DNA of 64,000 bases, taken from Prochlorococcus sp. AG-409-L18. Its GTDB lineage: Bacteria; Cyanobacteriota; Cyanobacteriia; PCC-6307; Cyanobiaceae. The DNA is taken from contig QCKG01000001.1 of NCBI GenBank assembly GCA_003215535.1, positions 62,001 to 126,000 of the forward strand, written 5' to 3'. The notes beneath the pieces were generated by a model. It was not told the origin of the DNA. It ran no database searches and saw nothing but the letters and a program-made list of their open reading frames with translations. Both the position numbers and the translations under genes were made by a program. How positions within the stretch are numbered: position 1 is the stretch's first letter; each line of letters begins with the position of its first letter. This document shows positions 9,088 through 18,883 of this stretch, in pieces.

Positions 9088-12000
9088 CTAAACTCTAATG
9101 ACTTCGTCATTCTTAGCCACTAGGTTTGCTTCCCTTTCTGCAGGTTTGAGGCCATCTTGGTCTGGTATTTGTCGTTCCATTTCTTTAAGCCAGCTAATTA
9201 ACTCTTCCACTTGTTTTTCTATTGGCAATACTGCTAGACCCCTTGCAATTACTTTAGAGGGCTTTCCATTTACTGCCTGAAAAATTAGCCTGCTTTGCAG
9301 ATGTTTAGGTAGGCCTTGTCTTAGAAGTTTAAAAGCAGGTTCCTCCATAGGAGTTTCTAATGTGATATTTGGTTTCTCTTGTCTGATCCTGCTAAAGCCA
9401 CAAATTTTTGCAATTAACTTTAACTTCATAACTTGAATAAGAGTCTCTACGGGACCTGGTAGGGCTCCATATCTATCACTCCATTCGAGCACTAACTCCA
9501 TTAGGTCCTCTTTTGATGTACATTCAGTCGCTGATCTATAGGCTGATATCTTATCTTCATTATTAGTGATCCAATCGCCTGGAATAAAAGCTGTGAGGGG
9601 AAGATCTATTTGTGTATCATCAACTTTTGGAAAACTTTGACCCTGAATTTCAGCTAGTGACTCCTGAAGCATTTCCATATAAAGATCAAATCCAACTAAC
9701 TCCATCTGACCACTTTGCTCTACACCAAGAATGTTGCCAACTCCTCTTATTTCCATATCTCTCATTGCTAACTGGTATCCACTTCCTAATTGAGAGAATT
9801 CCTGGATAGCTCTTAAACGTTGTTTTGCAGTATCACTCAGAATAGTCTCTCTTGGATAAAAAAGCCATGCATGTGCTTGAACACCACTTCTACCAACTCT
9901 CCCTCTAAGTTGATAAAGCTGGGAGAGTCCGAATCGATGCGAATCTTCTACTAAAATAGTATTTACTCTTGGGATATCTAGACCACTTTCTATTATTGTT
10001 GTGCAAAGCATCAAGTCCGCCTCGCCAGCATTAAATGCTACCATTGAATTCTCCAGTTCTCCTTCTGCCATCTGGCCATGAGCAATTATTAGTCTTATGT
10101 TAGGTATCATCTGTTGTATAGAATTGGCTACATCACTTATGCCTTCTATACGAGGTACAACATAGAATATTTGCCCACCTCTATCAATCTCTTGACATAT
10201 AGCACTACGAATTGTCTCATCATCTTTTGCGGCTAGATGAGTTTTGATAGATCTTCTTTGTGGAGGTGGAGTTAATATAAGACTCATTTCTCGGACACCA
10301 CTCAAACTCATATACAAGGTTCTAGGTATTGGGGTTGCAGATAATGTAAGTACGTCAACATCTTTTCTCAGCACCTTTATTTTCTCTTTTTGTGTTACTC
10401 CAAATCTCTGTTCCTCATCTACAACTAATAATCCAAGGTTTTTAAATTCAATACTTTTACTAAGAACTTGATGTGTCCCTATAACACAGTCAATTGTTCC
10501 ATTTTTTAATCCATTGACAATATTCTTTTTTTCTGTGGCCGTGCGAAATCTATTTAATAACGCTACTTTTATAGGATATGGTGCAAAACGATCAGAAATA
10601 GTACGCCAATGTTGTTGCGATAATACAGTTGTGGGTGCAAGCATTGCAATTTGTTTGCCCGAGGTTACCGCCTTGAATATTGCTCTTATTGCAACTTCAG
10701 TTTTGCCAAAACCTACATCACCACAAATAAGCCTATCCATTGGTTGTGACATTTCCATATCGTTTTTTGTATCTTCTACTGCTTTTAGTTGGTCGGGCGT
10801 GGGCTCATAAGCAAATGAGTCTTCTAGTTCTTGTTGCCAAGGTCCATCTTTAGGAAAAGCATGGCCTTTTGAGTTATGTCTTTCTGCATATAGTTTAACA
10901 AGATCGATTGCAATTTTCTTAACCGCCTTTTTAGTTCTTTCTTTTAATTTTGACCAAGTCGATCCACCTAACTTATTTATTTTAGGATTTTTGTCTCCTG
11001 TTGTTCTGTATCGGCCAAGGCTACCTAGTTGATCTGCGGCAACACTAAGCTTTCCATCTAAATATTGGACAACAATATAGTCTCTTAACTCATTATTAAT
11101 TGATAACTTGTCAATTTTTATAAATTGTCCAATTCCATGATTTTTGTGTACTACATAATCTCCAGGACTCATTTTATTTGGATTAACTGCACGGCTTGAA
11201 GAACGTCTTCTCCTCCTTACATAACCTGGTGAATTTATATTTTGTTGACCGAAGAACTCTCTGTCAGTTATTACTGCCACCTTCCAAGCTGGAAGATGAA
11301 TCCCCTGTATTTCCATATAACCTTTTGCTTTTAATGCTACAGGTGTATTTTGATCAATTAGCCGTTCTATTGATGGGTAATCACGAGAATTAGGTACGAA
11401 CTTAGATATACAGTCATGCTCTTCAAGAAGAGATACTGCCCTGGATGGTTGTGCTGATAATAACCATATGTCTGTTTTATTCCCAACTAGTTCTCGAATT
11501 AACTCTCCCATCTTGCCAAATTGGTTAGGTAACTTTGGAATTGGCCTTGAGCAAATATCGAAGTTGTTAATCTCTTTTCTTTCTTCTTTAAGTTCTGTCA
11601 TGTCAAAGCCCTTATATTGCTCTATTTCTTTTAGGCAATTCTGTATAGGCTTATGAAGAGTGGGCTGAATCTTAATTTGATTGTTTTGATGATTGATGTC
11701 TTCTTTATAATCTAGACTTTTATATGTATCAATTACGTGCGCTATCCATTTGTTTCCATGGGCAATGCATTGCTGCCTATCATCAATAACAACACAGGTT
11801 GATTTAGGTAGGTAATCAATTAATGAAGAAGGTTTCTCCCATGCTAGCCCCATTAATCTCCTCATACCTTCTGGGACAGAGCCTTCTAAAAGTTCTTCTA
11901 ATTCTGATTCATTTAGAAGATTCTCAATTCCATTTGGTAAATTTTCTCTAAGTTGATTAGCAATTAGATGATTGAAATCTGTCGCTGTAACTGATATCTT

Positions 12001-12663
12001 ATTGATAGAGTCAAGAGACCTTTGTGATATAGGATCAAACTCTCTTAGCTTATCTAGATCTTCGCCAAAGAATTCAAGCCGTACTGGTAATTCATTGCTA
12101 ACAGGGTATAAATCGAGAATGTCTCCACGTCTACTCCACTGTCCTTCCTGTTCTGTATTCTCAGCCCTGATATATCCTAAGCTTACTAATTGATTACAGA
12201 ATTCTTCAAGATCTATTCGATCACCTTTTGTAAGTGTTATGCAACTTTCAGTTAGTACTTTAGGTATTGGTAAATGTGGTTGAAGACTTCGTTCAGTTCC
12301 GACTATAGCCAAATTGTGATTGTCATTATTTATCAAATCACCTAAAACCTGTAATTGCCCCCAGGTTATTTCACTTGTAGGGTCAAATGACTCGTAAGGC
12401 GATCCTTCGCTCGTTGGATAAAGAAGACTTTTCTCCCAACCCATTAATTGAAGTAGTGCCAACCACCTTGAAGCTTCCTCCATCGTTGGAACTATTATTA
12501 GCAGTGGCCTTTTGGTTCTTCTTGCAATAGCTGTTGCTAAAATTGCTCTGCCTGACCTGGGGGCACCTGTCATTAATAATCTTTCAGTTCTGTCTAATCG
12601 AGCAATCAGTTCGCTAGTTACAGACGAGTTCGACAATTTATCTACTAAAGAGCTAAGAGGCAT
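9088..12663 (-). CDS. mfd: Transcription-repair coupling factor
   Basis: Displaces RNA polymerase stalled at DNA lesions and recruits UvrA. At 1,191 aa it is full length. It has an N-terminal UvrB-like module with a degenerate P-loop (TGAPRSGRA near residue 33). A CarD-like RNAP-binding region begins around residue 495 (MSPGDYVVHKNHGIGQF). The translocase motor follows, with Walker A GDVGFGKTE near residue 650, DEEQRFG near 746 and the RecG-like motifs PRVNTILVEDSHRFGLSQLY and QLRGRVGRS. The C-terminal TRCF domain is present. Starts at ATG 12663. Together with uvrC and recJ in this window it represents repair functions. Confidence 0.97.
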   Translation of the reverse strand: MPLSSLVDKLSNSSVTSELIARLDRTERLLMTGAPRSGRAILATAIARRTKRPLLIIVPTMEEASRWLALLQLMGWEKSLLYPTSEGSPYESFDPTSEITWGQLQVLGDLINNDNHNLAIVGTERSLQPHLPIPKVLTESCITLTKGDRIDLEEFCNQLVSLGYIRAENTEQEGQWSRRGDILDLYPVSNELPVRLEFFGEDLDKLREFDPISQRSLDSINKISVTATDFNHLIANQLRENLPNGIENLLNESELEELLEGSVPEGMRRLMGLAWEKPSSLIDYLPKSTCVVIDDRQQCIAHGNKWIAHVIDTYKSLDYKEDINHQNNQIKIQPTLHKPIQNCLKEIEQYKGFDMTELKEERKEINNFDICSRPIPKLPNQFGKMGELIRELVGNKTDIWLLSAQPSRAVSLLEEHDCISKFVPNSRDYPSIERLIDQNTPVALKAKGYMEIQGIHLPAWKVAVITDREFFGQQNINSPGYVRRRRRSSSRAVNPNKMSPGDYVVHKNHGIGQFIKIDKLSINNELRDYIVVQYLDGKLSVAADQLGSLGRYRTTGDKNPKINKLGGSTWSKLKERTKKAVKKIAIDLVKLYAERHNSKGHAFPKDGPWQQELEDSFAYEPTPDQLKAVEDTKNDMEMSQPMDRLICGDVGFGKTEVAIRAIFKAVTSGKQIAMLAPTTVLSQQHWRTISDRFAPYPIKVALLNRFRTATEKKNIVNGLKNGTIDCVIGTHQVLSKSIEFKNLGLLVVDEEQRFGVTQKEKIKVLRKDVDVLTLSATPIPRTLYMSLSGVREMSLILTPPPQRRSIKTHLAAKDDETIRSAICQEIDRGGQIFYVVPRIEGISDVANSIQQMIPNIRLIIAHGQMAEGELENSMVAFNAGEADLMLCTTIIESGLDIPRVNTILVEDSHRFGLSQLYQLRGRVGRSGVQAHAWLFYPRETILSDTAKQRLRAIQEFSQLGSGYQLAMRDMEIRGVGNILGVEQSGQMELVGFDLYMEMLQESLAEIQGQSFPKVDDTQIDLPLTAFIPGDWITNNEDKISAYRSATECTSKEDLMELVLEWSDRYGALPGPVETLIQVMKLKLIAKICGFSRIRQEKPNITLETPMEEPAFKLLRQGLPKHLQSRLIFQAVNGKPSKVIARGLAVLPIEKQVEELISWLKEMERQIPDQDGLKPAEREANLVAKNDEVIRV

Positions 12664-12781
12664 TTTTTTCTAGTCTTCAATATTATGTTTCTTTATTAAT
12701 ATAGACAATATTTAGCGGCTTTCCAAGACTTTTATTTCCTATTAATAATATCTAATGTTATTTAAATATATATGTAAGTAC

Positions 12782-13534
12782 TTAGTCTCCATTGGGTTTG
12801 ATCTTGCTAAGTTCTTTCTCTAGTAGCTTATTGAATTTATCTAGATTTTCATTACTTAGATTCTGTCTACTGCTAACATTCATATGTTGGGATAGAAATA
12901 TCCTACCTTCTTCTGGATTCCATTTTAAAGCTTGCAAGTATTTGTTGCTATCTTTTATTAATTTTCCACGAATATTGTTGTCATGCTGGTTCAAATCTAA
13001 AGCGGAATTGTTAGTGCTCTTTAAATCTTCTAATAAACTTAGAATATCGCTATATTTTGTTATCTGATGTCTTCCTCTTACTCCAAGCTTTTTCTCTAGG
13101 AATTGATTTTCTTTTGACTTATCCCATCCAAGCCTCGCTATTTCCGTATCAATGGCTGATAATTCATTGCTCCAGTCGAGTGGGACCTTAAGAAGATTTT
13201 CGTTTTCTTTCTCGTTTGAATCTAGATTTTTGTTTGGCTGATTCGTAATTTGCTGTTTGGGTTCCTTTGAACCGACAGCTATTTGTTGAGGGAATTTCTT
13301 TCTATGTTCTCCTATTACGCCGTTGGGTGATCTTTTATCGACTTTATTGTTTGTATTAACTTCTCTCAGTTTTGCCAGACGATCAATTAACCTTGCGATT
13401 CCACTATCTTCAGCAGCTTCAGCATTCGGTCCTTGGCCAAGTGCGCTGCCAAGTTCCGTTTCCGCCTCCCAGGCAGTTACACGGACTACAAATACCGTGC
13501 TATTGATGTGGCAAAGTTCAGACTGGATGCGCAT
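12782..13534 (-). CDS. Conserved hypothetical protein upstream of mfd
   Basis: A 250-residue soluble protein. The first 55 residues (VFVVRVTAWEAETELGSALG, then AEAAEDSGIARLIDRL) look like a compact alpha/beta domain conserved in cyanobacteria. The middle is low-complexity, Asn/Lys/Gln-rich and probably disordered (residues about 55-115). The C-terminal half is helical (WSNELSAIDTEIARLGWDKS, YLQALKWNPEEGRIF). No catalytic motif recognised. Same strand as mfd with a 118-bp gap, so it may share a transcript. Confidence 0.75.
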   Translation of the reverse strand: MRIQSELCHINSTVFVVRVTAWEAETELGSALGQGPNAEAAEDSGIARLIDRLAKLREVNTNNKVDKRSPNGVIGEHRKKFPQQIAVGSKEPKQQITNQPNKNLDSNEKENENLLKVPLDWSNELSAIDTEIARLGWDKSKENQFLEKKLGVRGRHQITKYSDILSLLEDLKSTNNSALDLNQHDNNIRGKLIKDSNKYLQALKWNPEEGRIFLSQHMNVSSRQNLSNENLDKFNKLLEKELSKIKPNGD

Positions 13535-13570
13535 CTCACGTTATTTAGTAACCCTCTTTAGGGTTTTGGT

Positions 13571-13610
13571 CCGATGATCAGAACTGTGTCTTGGTGATTG
13601 CAGTCATCGG
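13571..13610 (+). promoter_or_regulatory. Leader hairpin upstream of terC
   Basis: CCGATGA (13571-13577) pairs perfectly with TCATCGG (13604-13610), enclosing 26 bases, and ends 21 bases before the terC ATG. A smaller inverted repeat AACCCT-CTTT-AGGGTT precedes it at 13550-13565. It could be a 5' leader structure or an operator. It lacks the conserved sequence of the yybP-ykoY manganese riboswitch that precedes many terC genes. Confidence 0.35.
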
Positions 13611-13631
13611 AGTTTGATCTCAAGGTTTGAA

Positions 13632-14351
13632 ATGGACTCCGCTGCCCTGCCTTCACTATCCCCTTTGTTAGATGGTATAGACCGCTGGGCAGAGTTAGCA
13701 CCTCTGCTACCTGTGATCATAGCGCTTGAATTTGTCCTATCAGCGGACAATGCGGTCGCATTGGCAGCAATTACGAGACGCTTAACAAGTATAGAGCTAC
13801 AGAAAAGGGCCCTAAATGTTGGTATATTTATAGCTTTATTCTTTAGAATAATACTTATATTACTGGCAAGTTGGATACTGAATTTCTGGCTGATCAAACT
13901 TGTAGCTGGAATATATTTGATTGTATTATTTGTATCTAAGGTAATTGAAACAAGAGATAGAAATAATAATGAGAAAGATATAGATAGATCTTCACCCAAT
14001 AACATATCTTTTGTGACTACAGTTACATTGCTAGCATTTACAGACTTAGCTTTCTCAATAGATAGTGTCGCTGCAGCTGTTTCTATAAGCGATCAACTAT
14101 TATTAGTCGTAACAGGGGCCATTATTGGAGTTGTCGCTCTTCGTTTTACTTCAGGTCTCTTTATTCGTTGGTTAGAAATTTATCCTCGATTAGAACTGGC
14201 TGGCTACATAGCTGTTGGTTTGGTGGGTTTAAAGTTGATCCTGCTACTCTTAATCCCTGCGTTGGTTATTCCTGAATGGTTTATATTGGTATTTGTGTTC
14301 CTGTTGTTCACTTGGGGTTTTTCTCATAAGAATATTAGCGATAGCATCTAA
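13632..14351 (+). CDS. TerC family membrane protein (probable metal exporter)
   Basis: A 239-residue polytopic membrane protein of the TerC family. The two signature acidic repeats are present: ALEFVLSADNAVALA in the first half and AFTDLAFSIDSVAAA in the second. About seven hydrophobic spans are visible. TerC proteins in other bacteria export Mn2+ or support membrane protein quality control, and in plants the homologue is needed for thylakoid biogenesis. ATG 13632 is chosen over a TTG six codons upstream. It converges on fmt with a terminator hairpin between them. The specific metal is inference. Confidence 0.88.
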   Translation: MDSAALPSLSPLLDGIDRWAELAPLLPVIIALEFVLSADNAVALAAITRRLTSIELQKRALNVGIFIALFFRIILILLASWILNFWLIKLVAGIYLIVLFVSKVIETRDRNNNEKDIDRSSPNNISFVTTVTLLAFTDLAFSIDSVAAAVSISDQLLLVVTGAIIGVVALRFTSGLFIRWLEIYPRLELAGYIAVGLVGLKLILLLLIPALVIPEWFILVFVFLLFTWGFSHKNISDSI

Positions 14352-14369
14352 GGGAACTTAGCTTATTAC

Positions 14370-14391
14370 GAGTAAATAAATATATTTACTC
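14370..14391. terminator. Bidirectional terminator between terC and fmt
   Basis: GAGTAAATA (14370-14378), a 4-base loop, and TATTTACTC (14383-14391) form a 9-bp perfect stem with T-rich flanks between two converging genes. It overlaps the last two bases of fmt. Confidence 0.6.
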
Positions 14392-15406
14392 AACATAGCT
14401 TCTCACCTATGCTGGCCTTAATTTGTTGAATTAATTGAATACCATTGGATTTACTTTTCCCTTCGATTTTAGCCTCTAGAATTAATATTGGGTAATCCCC
14501 TGTACCTATTATCAAACCTCGTAAATTATCTGCTGCTATAATTGTTCCTTGTTTGTTGTTTATATTGACCTCATTTCGAATAACTTTTTGGGCTTCATTA
14601 AGATGATCATAGAACTCTTCGATTAGAGGAATAGTCGAGAGTATCTTTATTCTTTTGCCTAAATAATAAGTATAGGCATTTGGATGTAGTCCCATTACTT
14701 TTCTATGTATATCTATACTACTTAATTCCCAATCTATTAGATAATCATTCTTCTTTATTAATCTAGCATATGTAATTTCTTTGCTAATAGAATTCTGTTG
14801 TTTAACGGCAAGTCTTGCATGCCTTTCTTGTTCCTCTCCTGTCCCAGCATCATTAATCAACTTTATACTTTTAATTAGTAGCTCTGCTGATAGTTCACTA
14901 AGTCTTTTTGATAATTGAGTTGCATTCTCTGTCAAACCTACCTTTATTTCTTTCTGAATCAAGACAGGACCTGTATCTAGCCCCTCTTCCATTGACATTA
15001 TCCCAACACCTGTATCGCTATCTCCAGAAAGTAGACACCACTGGATTGGTCCAGCACCTCTCCATCTAGGTAACATTGATCCATGGGCGTTCCAGCATCC
15101 TAAAGGGGGTATCTGGAGAAGATCTATAGGTAAAATCTGGCCAAATGCTACAACTATGTATATATCTGCAGATAACGATTTTATTTCATTCTGAATTTTT
15201 TTGTCATTTTTTATATTAATTGGAGTGAATACTTTTAAACCTAATTCTAATGCCCTTTGTTTTACAGGAGATGGCAATAAATTATTACCTCTATTCCTTT
15301 TTCTGTCTGGTTGAGTGACGACAGCTATCACTTCATGACCTGAATTGATTATTAAATTTAGGCTGGGAAGAGCGTAACTAGGTGTTCCCCAAAAAATTAT
15401 TTTCAA
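14390..15406 (-). CDS. fmt: Methionyl-tRNA formyltransferase
   Basis: Formylates initiator Met-tRNA using 10-formyl-THF. The N-terminus MKIIFWGTPSYALPSL, the HGSMLPRWRGAGPIQW segment with the catalytic Asn-His context (GCWNAHGS) and GVGIMSMEEGLDTGP are diagnostic. The C-terminal OB domain is present and the length, 338 aa, is normal. The start must be TTG at 15406, since the family's beta strand begins immediately. That TTG overlaps the pmbA stop as TTGA, so the genes are translationally coupled. Confidence 0.96.
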   Translation of the reverse strand: MKIIFWGTPSYALPSLNLIINSGHEVIAVVTQPDRKRNRGNNLLPSPVKQRALELGLKVFTPINIKNDKKIQNEIKSLSADIYIVVAFGQILPIDLLQIPPLGCWNAHGSMLPRWRGAGPIQWCLLSGDSDTGVGIMSMEEGLDTGPVLIQKEIKVGLTENATQLSKRLSELSAELLIKSIKLINDAGTGEEQERHARLAVKQQNSISKEITYARLIKKNDYLIDWELSSIDIHRKVMGLHPNAYTYYLGKRIKILSTIPLIEEFYDHLNEAQKVIRNEVNINNKQGTIIAADNLRGLIIGTGDYPILILEAKIEGKSKSNGIQLIQQIKASIGEKLC

Positions 15407-16788
15407 GCTTCTCCAGTAATGGTTAGGTTATCTACCCATATATGTGGACTAATACCATGATATGTTGTTATTTCCTCTTGCTCAATATCTACTATTTGTT
15501 GAAGCAAATCTCTTATATCACCTGCTACTGTTGCAGCTTCTACTGAAATCTTTTCACCGTCCTTGACTAGCCAGCCATCAAATGGCAATGAAAAGGAGCC
15601 TTGGCTTGCTTTGACACCTGCATGAAGTGCATTTAAACTTTCGATAAGGACAAATGTTGTTTTTGTAGTTTTTAAAGAGTACTTGCTATTTTCTAAATCA
15701 TATTTTGACGATCTTTTCACTTCAAGCCAGTCTGGTCCAACAGAAGCTTTTGCACCTAGCCCTGCGTGACCAGTGGGATTTACCCCAAATGTTCTAGCTG
15801 TTGATTCTGAGTGGAGGAAATTTTTAATCTCTCCACCGTCAACTAAGCAAATACCTTTTGTTGGGGTTCCTTCCCCATCAAATGAAGATGCTCCTATATA
15901 TGCTGGATTCAATCCATTATCATAAAGTGAGAATGAGGGAACAGAGATCCTTTTACCTATAGAGTCCCTCTTGCTAAGACTTACGCCATCTAATATTGCT
16001 CTAGCATTAAATATATTGCTAAAGGCCGAGATTAGATCTAGAAAAGCTTCTGGTTTAAAACAGACCAAATAATTTCCTGTATCTATTGGTTGGTAATTCA
16101 GATGACTAATTGTTTTTTCAGCAGTTTCGGCTATACAGCCTTCTATGTCTAGGTCTTCTATACCTAATGCAAGTCTTAGGGAACCTGAACTTCTAGGTTT
16201 CCTAGATGTTTCTTCAGCTTTTGCATAGAGATATAATGTAGCTTGACTTCTTTCCATTTCCCTTATTGCACCGTCACTATTTATGTATACACGTTCGTAA
16301 TTACTTTCTGCTAATCCGTTATATGGAACACTTTTAATAGCCGGGTGCTTTGCTAATAATTTATTTTCTGAATCTTTTAATAATTCTAGTAATTTTGTTA
16401 TTCCAATTGAATTCTTAATTGGTCTGTTTAGTTCAGGAAGAGGTGCTTTTGATAAAGGAGAGAATGAAGGAATCTCGTCTTTGTTCCCATATAAACTTGC
16501 TTGATATGCACCATAAATTGCCTTTTCTAATCCACAATCTGATAAGTCACTTGTGCTTGTTATACCAACTATTCCTTCTTGATTCCATACCCTAACTGTA
16601 ATAGCACTTCTTTGTGATCCCTTCATTTGTTTTGCTTCTCCTTTATCCACTTGGACGGAATTGTCTTTGCTGCATGATGCACCAATATCCCATTTGGTGA
16701 TGGGCTTTCCTTTGGTTATTTGATTTATTCTATCTAATATATTATTTGCTTCTATTAACTTCTGGTTTGCAGGATTGTATGTGTCCAT
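15403..16788 (-). CDS. pmbA: TldE/PmbA subunit of the TldD-TldE metalloprotease
   Basis: The non-metal-binding partner of TldD. The heterodimer degrades or trims unstructured peptides and, in enterobacteria, matures microcin B17 and digests CcdA. 461 aa from ATG 16788. The frame is open further upstream into tldD, but only this ATG sits just after the tldD stop (two bases apart). Segments QMKGSQRSAITVRVWNQEGI and GVNPTGHAGLGAKASVG fit PmbA, and the HExxxH zinc motif is absent as expected for the subunit. No RiPP precursor gene is visible next to it. Confidence 0.9.
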   Translation of the reverse strand: MDTYNPANQKLIEANNILDRINQITKGKPITKWDIGASCSKDNSVQVDKGEAKQMKGSQRSAITVRVWNQEGIVGITSTSDLSDCGLEKAIYGAYQASLYGNKDEIPSFSPLSKAPLPELNRPIKNSIGITKLLELLKDSENKLLAKHPAIKSVPYNGLAESNYERVYINSDGAIREMERSQATLYLYAKAEETSRKPRSSGSLRLALGIEDLDIEGCIAETAEKTISHLNYQPIDTGNYLVCFKPEAFLDLISAFSNIFNARAILDGVSLSKRDSIGKRISVPSFSLYDNGLNPAYIGASSFDGEGTPTKGICLVDGGEIKNFLHSESTARTFGVNPTGHAGLGAKASVGPDWLEVKRSSKYDLENSKYSLKTTKTTFVLIESLNALHAGVKASQGSFSLPFDGWLVKDGEKISVEAATVAGDIRDLLQQIVDIEQEEITTYHGISPHIWVDNLTITGEA

Positions 16789-16790
16789 AA

Positions 16791-18236
16791 TTAACGACCT
16801 CCAACAGTAATTGAATTTACTTTTATGTGAGGCTGTCCCACAGTCACATTTATATTGCCACTTATGGACCCACAAAAACCAGCAGCTAAATCAAGATCAT
16901 CAGCACACATTGTAATTCTAGGTAGAATTTGCTTTGCTTCCCCAATCAGGGTCGCTCCTTTAACAGGCTTCCCTATTTTACCATTCTCAATAAGGTATGC
17001 TTCTTCTACAGAAAAGTTAAATTGTCCTGTAGGACCTACACTCCCTCCACCCATTGATTTGCAATAGAGACCTTTGTCTACTGATTCAATTAATTGATTA
17101 GGTTTAAAACTTCCTTTTTTAATATATGTATTTCGCATTCTACTTGCAGCTGCATAAGTATGGCTTTGCCTTCTACCACTTCCAGTTCTTGGATGACCAG
17201 TTCGAAGTTCACCCGCTCTATCACTTAGAAAATTTTTGAGAATTCCGTTCTCAATTAAAACTGTTTTTTGTGGCTCCATTCCTTCATCGTCCATGGAAAG
17301 CGATCCAAAGGCCCCATTGCTATCCCCTTCATCAATTGCTGTTACAGCTTCATTTGCAATTGATTGGCCAATTTTGTCACTAAATGGGGATGTACCTCTT
17401 TCAATTTGTGTTGTTTCTAAAAGATGTCCACAGGCTTCATGGAATATGACTCCTCCAAATTTGTTAGCGAGGACAGCTGGCATCTGACCAGCATGAACAT
17501 ATTCGGCATAGAGCATTTTTAATGCACTTTCACAGACATCAGAGGCACTACTTTCCGGATCCCATTCTTTTAATTGCCTCGGCTTTCCAGAGGTTCCATA
17601 GCGCCTACCTATGCTGGAACGATGATCTCCATCAGCTGCCAAGACATTTAGTCCAATCGACTGATGCAACCTAATATCTCTTGCAAAGGTTCCATCACTA
17701 GCTGCAACTAGAACTTCTTGCCATGATCTTGAATAACTTCCTCGCCTTGCTTGCAAATGGTTGCCCTTTCTATTTAATAGGGATGTTCCATTAAGTATCT
17801 TCTTACATCCTTCTTCTAAACTAGGACATTCAAATAACCAGTTGTTTTTTTTACTTCCAAAGTCTTTAAGGTTATTTAGACCCAAAAATGCATTTTTTTT
17901 ATTTATTCCTATATCTAATTCAAGCATGCCAAGTGCTTGAAGGAGAGCATCCTTAAGCCCTTTTTCAGAAAGGTCATTAGTACTTACAAATCCATCCCGT
18001 TTACCTGAAAATACTCTTATTCCTGCACCTTTTGCGAAGGATGGATTTACACTTGTTATCGTGTCTTGTTCTGCTAGAAAACCAACATTATCTGTATTTT
18101 CTAGAAATATTTCAACAAAGTCAGCTCCTGCCATGGAGCCAAAGCCAATTAAAGACTCAAGACGTTGCTTCCATCGGGAATCGCTAAACTCATTATCCAG
18201 AACAATGCCTGGAATAGCTGTGCTTTTCTCAACCAA
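16791..18236 (-). CDS. tldD: TldD zinc metalloprotease subunit
   Basis: Catalytic subunit of the TldD-TldE peptidase. The zinc motif HExxxH is visible in FHEACGHLLETTQIERGTSPF, the family hallmark, and SRMRNTYIKKGS and GGGSVGPTGQFNF are also characteristic. 481 aa. The only start upstream of the conserved domain is TTG at 18236, immediately after an in-frame TAA; the next ATG is at residue 35 inside the domain. Upstream of and adjacent to pmbA; the two very probably form one operon with fmt. Confidence 0.93.
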   Translation of the reverse strand: MVEKSTAIPGIVLDNEFSDSRWKQRLESLIGFGSMAGADFVEIFLENTDNVGFLAEQDTITSVNPSFAKGAGIRVFSGKRDGFVSTNDLSEKGLKDALLQALGMLELDIGINKKNAFLGLNNLKDFGSKKNNWLFECPSLEEGCKKILNGTSLLNRKGNHLQARRGSYSRSWQEVLVAASDGTFARDIRLHQSIGLNVLAADGDHRSSIGRRYGTSGKPRQLKEWDPESSASDVCESALKMLYAEYVHAGQMPAVLANKFGGVIFHEACGHLLETTQIERGTSPFSDKIGQSIANEAVTAIDEGDSNGAFGSLSMDDEGMEPQKTVLIENGILKNFLSDRAGELRTGHPRTGSGRRQSHTYAAASRMRNTYIKKGSFKPNQLIESVDKGLYCKSMGGGSVGPTGQFNFSVEEAYLIENGKIGKPVKGATLIGEAKQILPRITMCADDLDLAAGFCGSISGNINVTVGQPHIKVNSITVGGR

Positions 18237-18331
18237 TTACTTTAGAAGTTAAAATCAATAGTATTATTATATATCTTTATAAAGGATTATGTAGCTAGTG
18301 TATTGCTTAACTTTAGATTTATTTTTTAAAT

Positions 18332-18808
18332 TCAGTTGGATCCAAGCCATTTTTGGCCATTTAGCCTTTGAAGAACTCTTGATGTCAATAAAGGCAAGGT
18401 TGCTTTCTTTTCATCTATAAGAAAAGATTCAAGAATACTTGGCTCTGTGCCAGGTTCTGCTAAGGAGATTGTTTTGTTAGATGTGATTTGATTACTAGAG
18501 AAACAAACCCAAAAACGTCGGCCATTATCAAGTTCTCCAATAATCATCCAGCATAAGCCTCCCACAACAGGACGTTCCCCCTGCTTAAGGTGAATAGATT
18601 TTATTGTGATACCTGAATCTTGAAGACCTTTCTTTAATTTTGGAATAAAGTCCTCATTGATAAATTCAGCAAAGGGCTTATCCTCAACTTTTTTGGGCTT
18701 TGGATTGGAAATTGGTGTTTGTTTAGGGACGTCAGTCTTTGTTCCAATGTTTTTATTGGAATCAGCTTTTATTGAGTTTTGCTCATCTGAAGGCTTGGTT
18801 TCTGTCAC
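18332..18808 (-). CDS. DUF2996 family protein
   Basis: A cyanobacterial and plastid-lineage protein of unknown function. The N-terminal 45 residues are low-complexity, rich in Lys, Pro and Ser. They are followed by the conserved domain beginning PFAEFINEDFIPKLKKGLQ and containing GGLCWMIIGELDNGRRFWVC. I take the GTG at 18808 (VTETKPSDE) as start. A TTG seven codons upstream at 18829 is the alternative, and an in-frame stop bounds it. Probably soluble. Confidence 0.8.
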   Translation of the reverse strand: MTETKPSDEQNSIKADSNKNIGTKTDVPKQTPISNPKPKKVEDKPFAEFINEDFIPKLKKGLQDSGITIKSIHLKQGERPVVGGLCWMIIGELDNGRRFWVCFSSNQITSNKTISLAEPGTEPSILESFLIDEKKATLPLLTSRVLQRLNGQKWLGSN

Positions 18809-18883
18809 TTTTCTAAAAGAATTGAACAAACTTTAATCATGAACATGGGAATTTAACAATTAAATTATAAGAATTTTACGATA

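Noticed and set aside
13535-13631. yybP-ykoY manganese riboswitch before terC
   Set aside because: Only about 97 bp are available and the conserved sequences of that aptamer are absent, though a hairpin is present.
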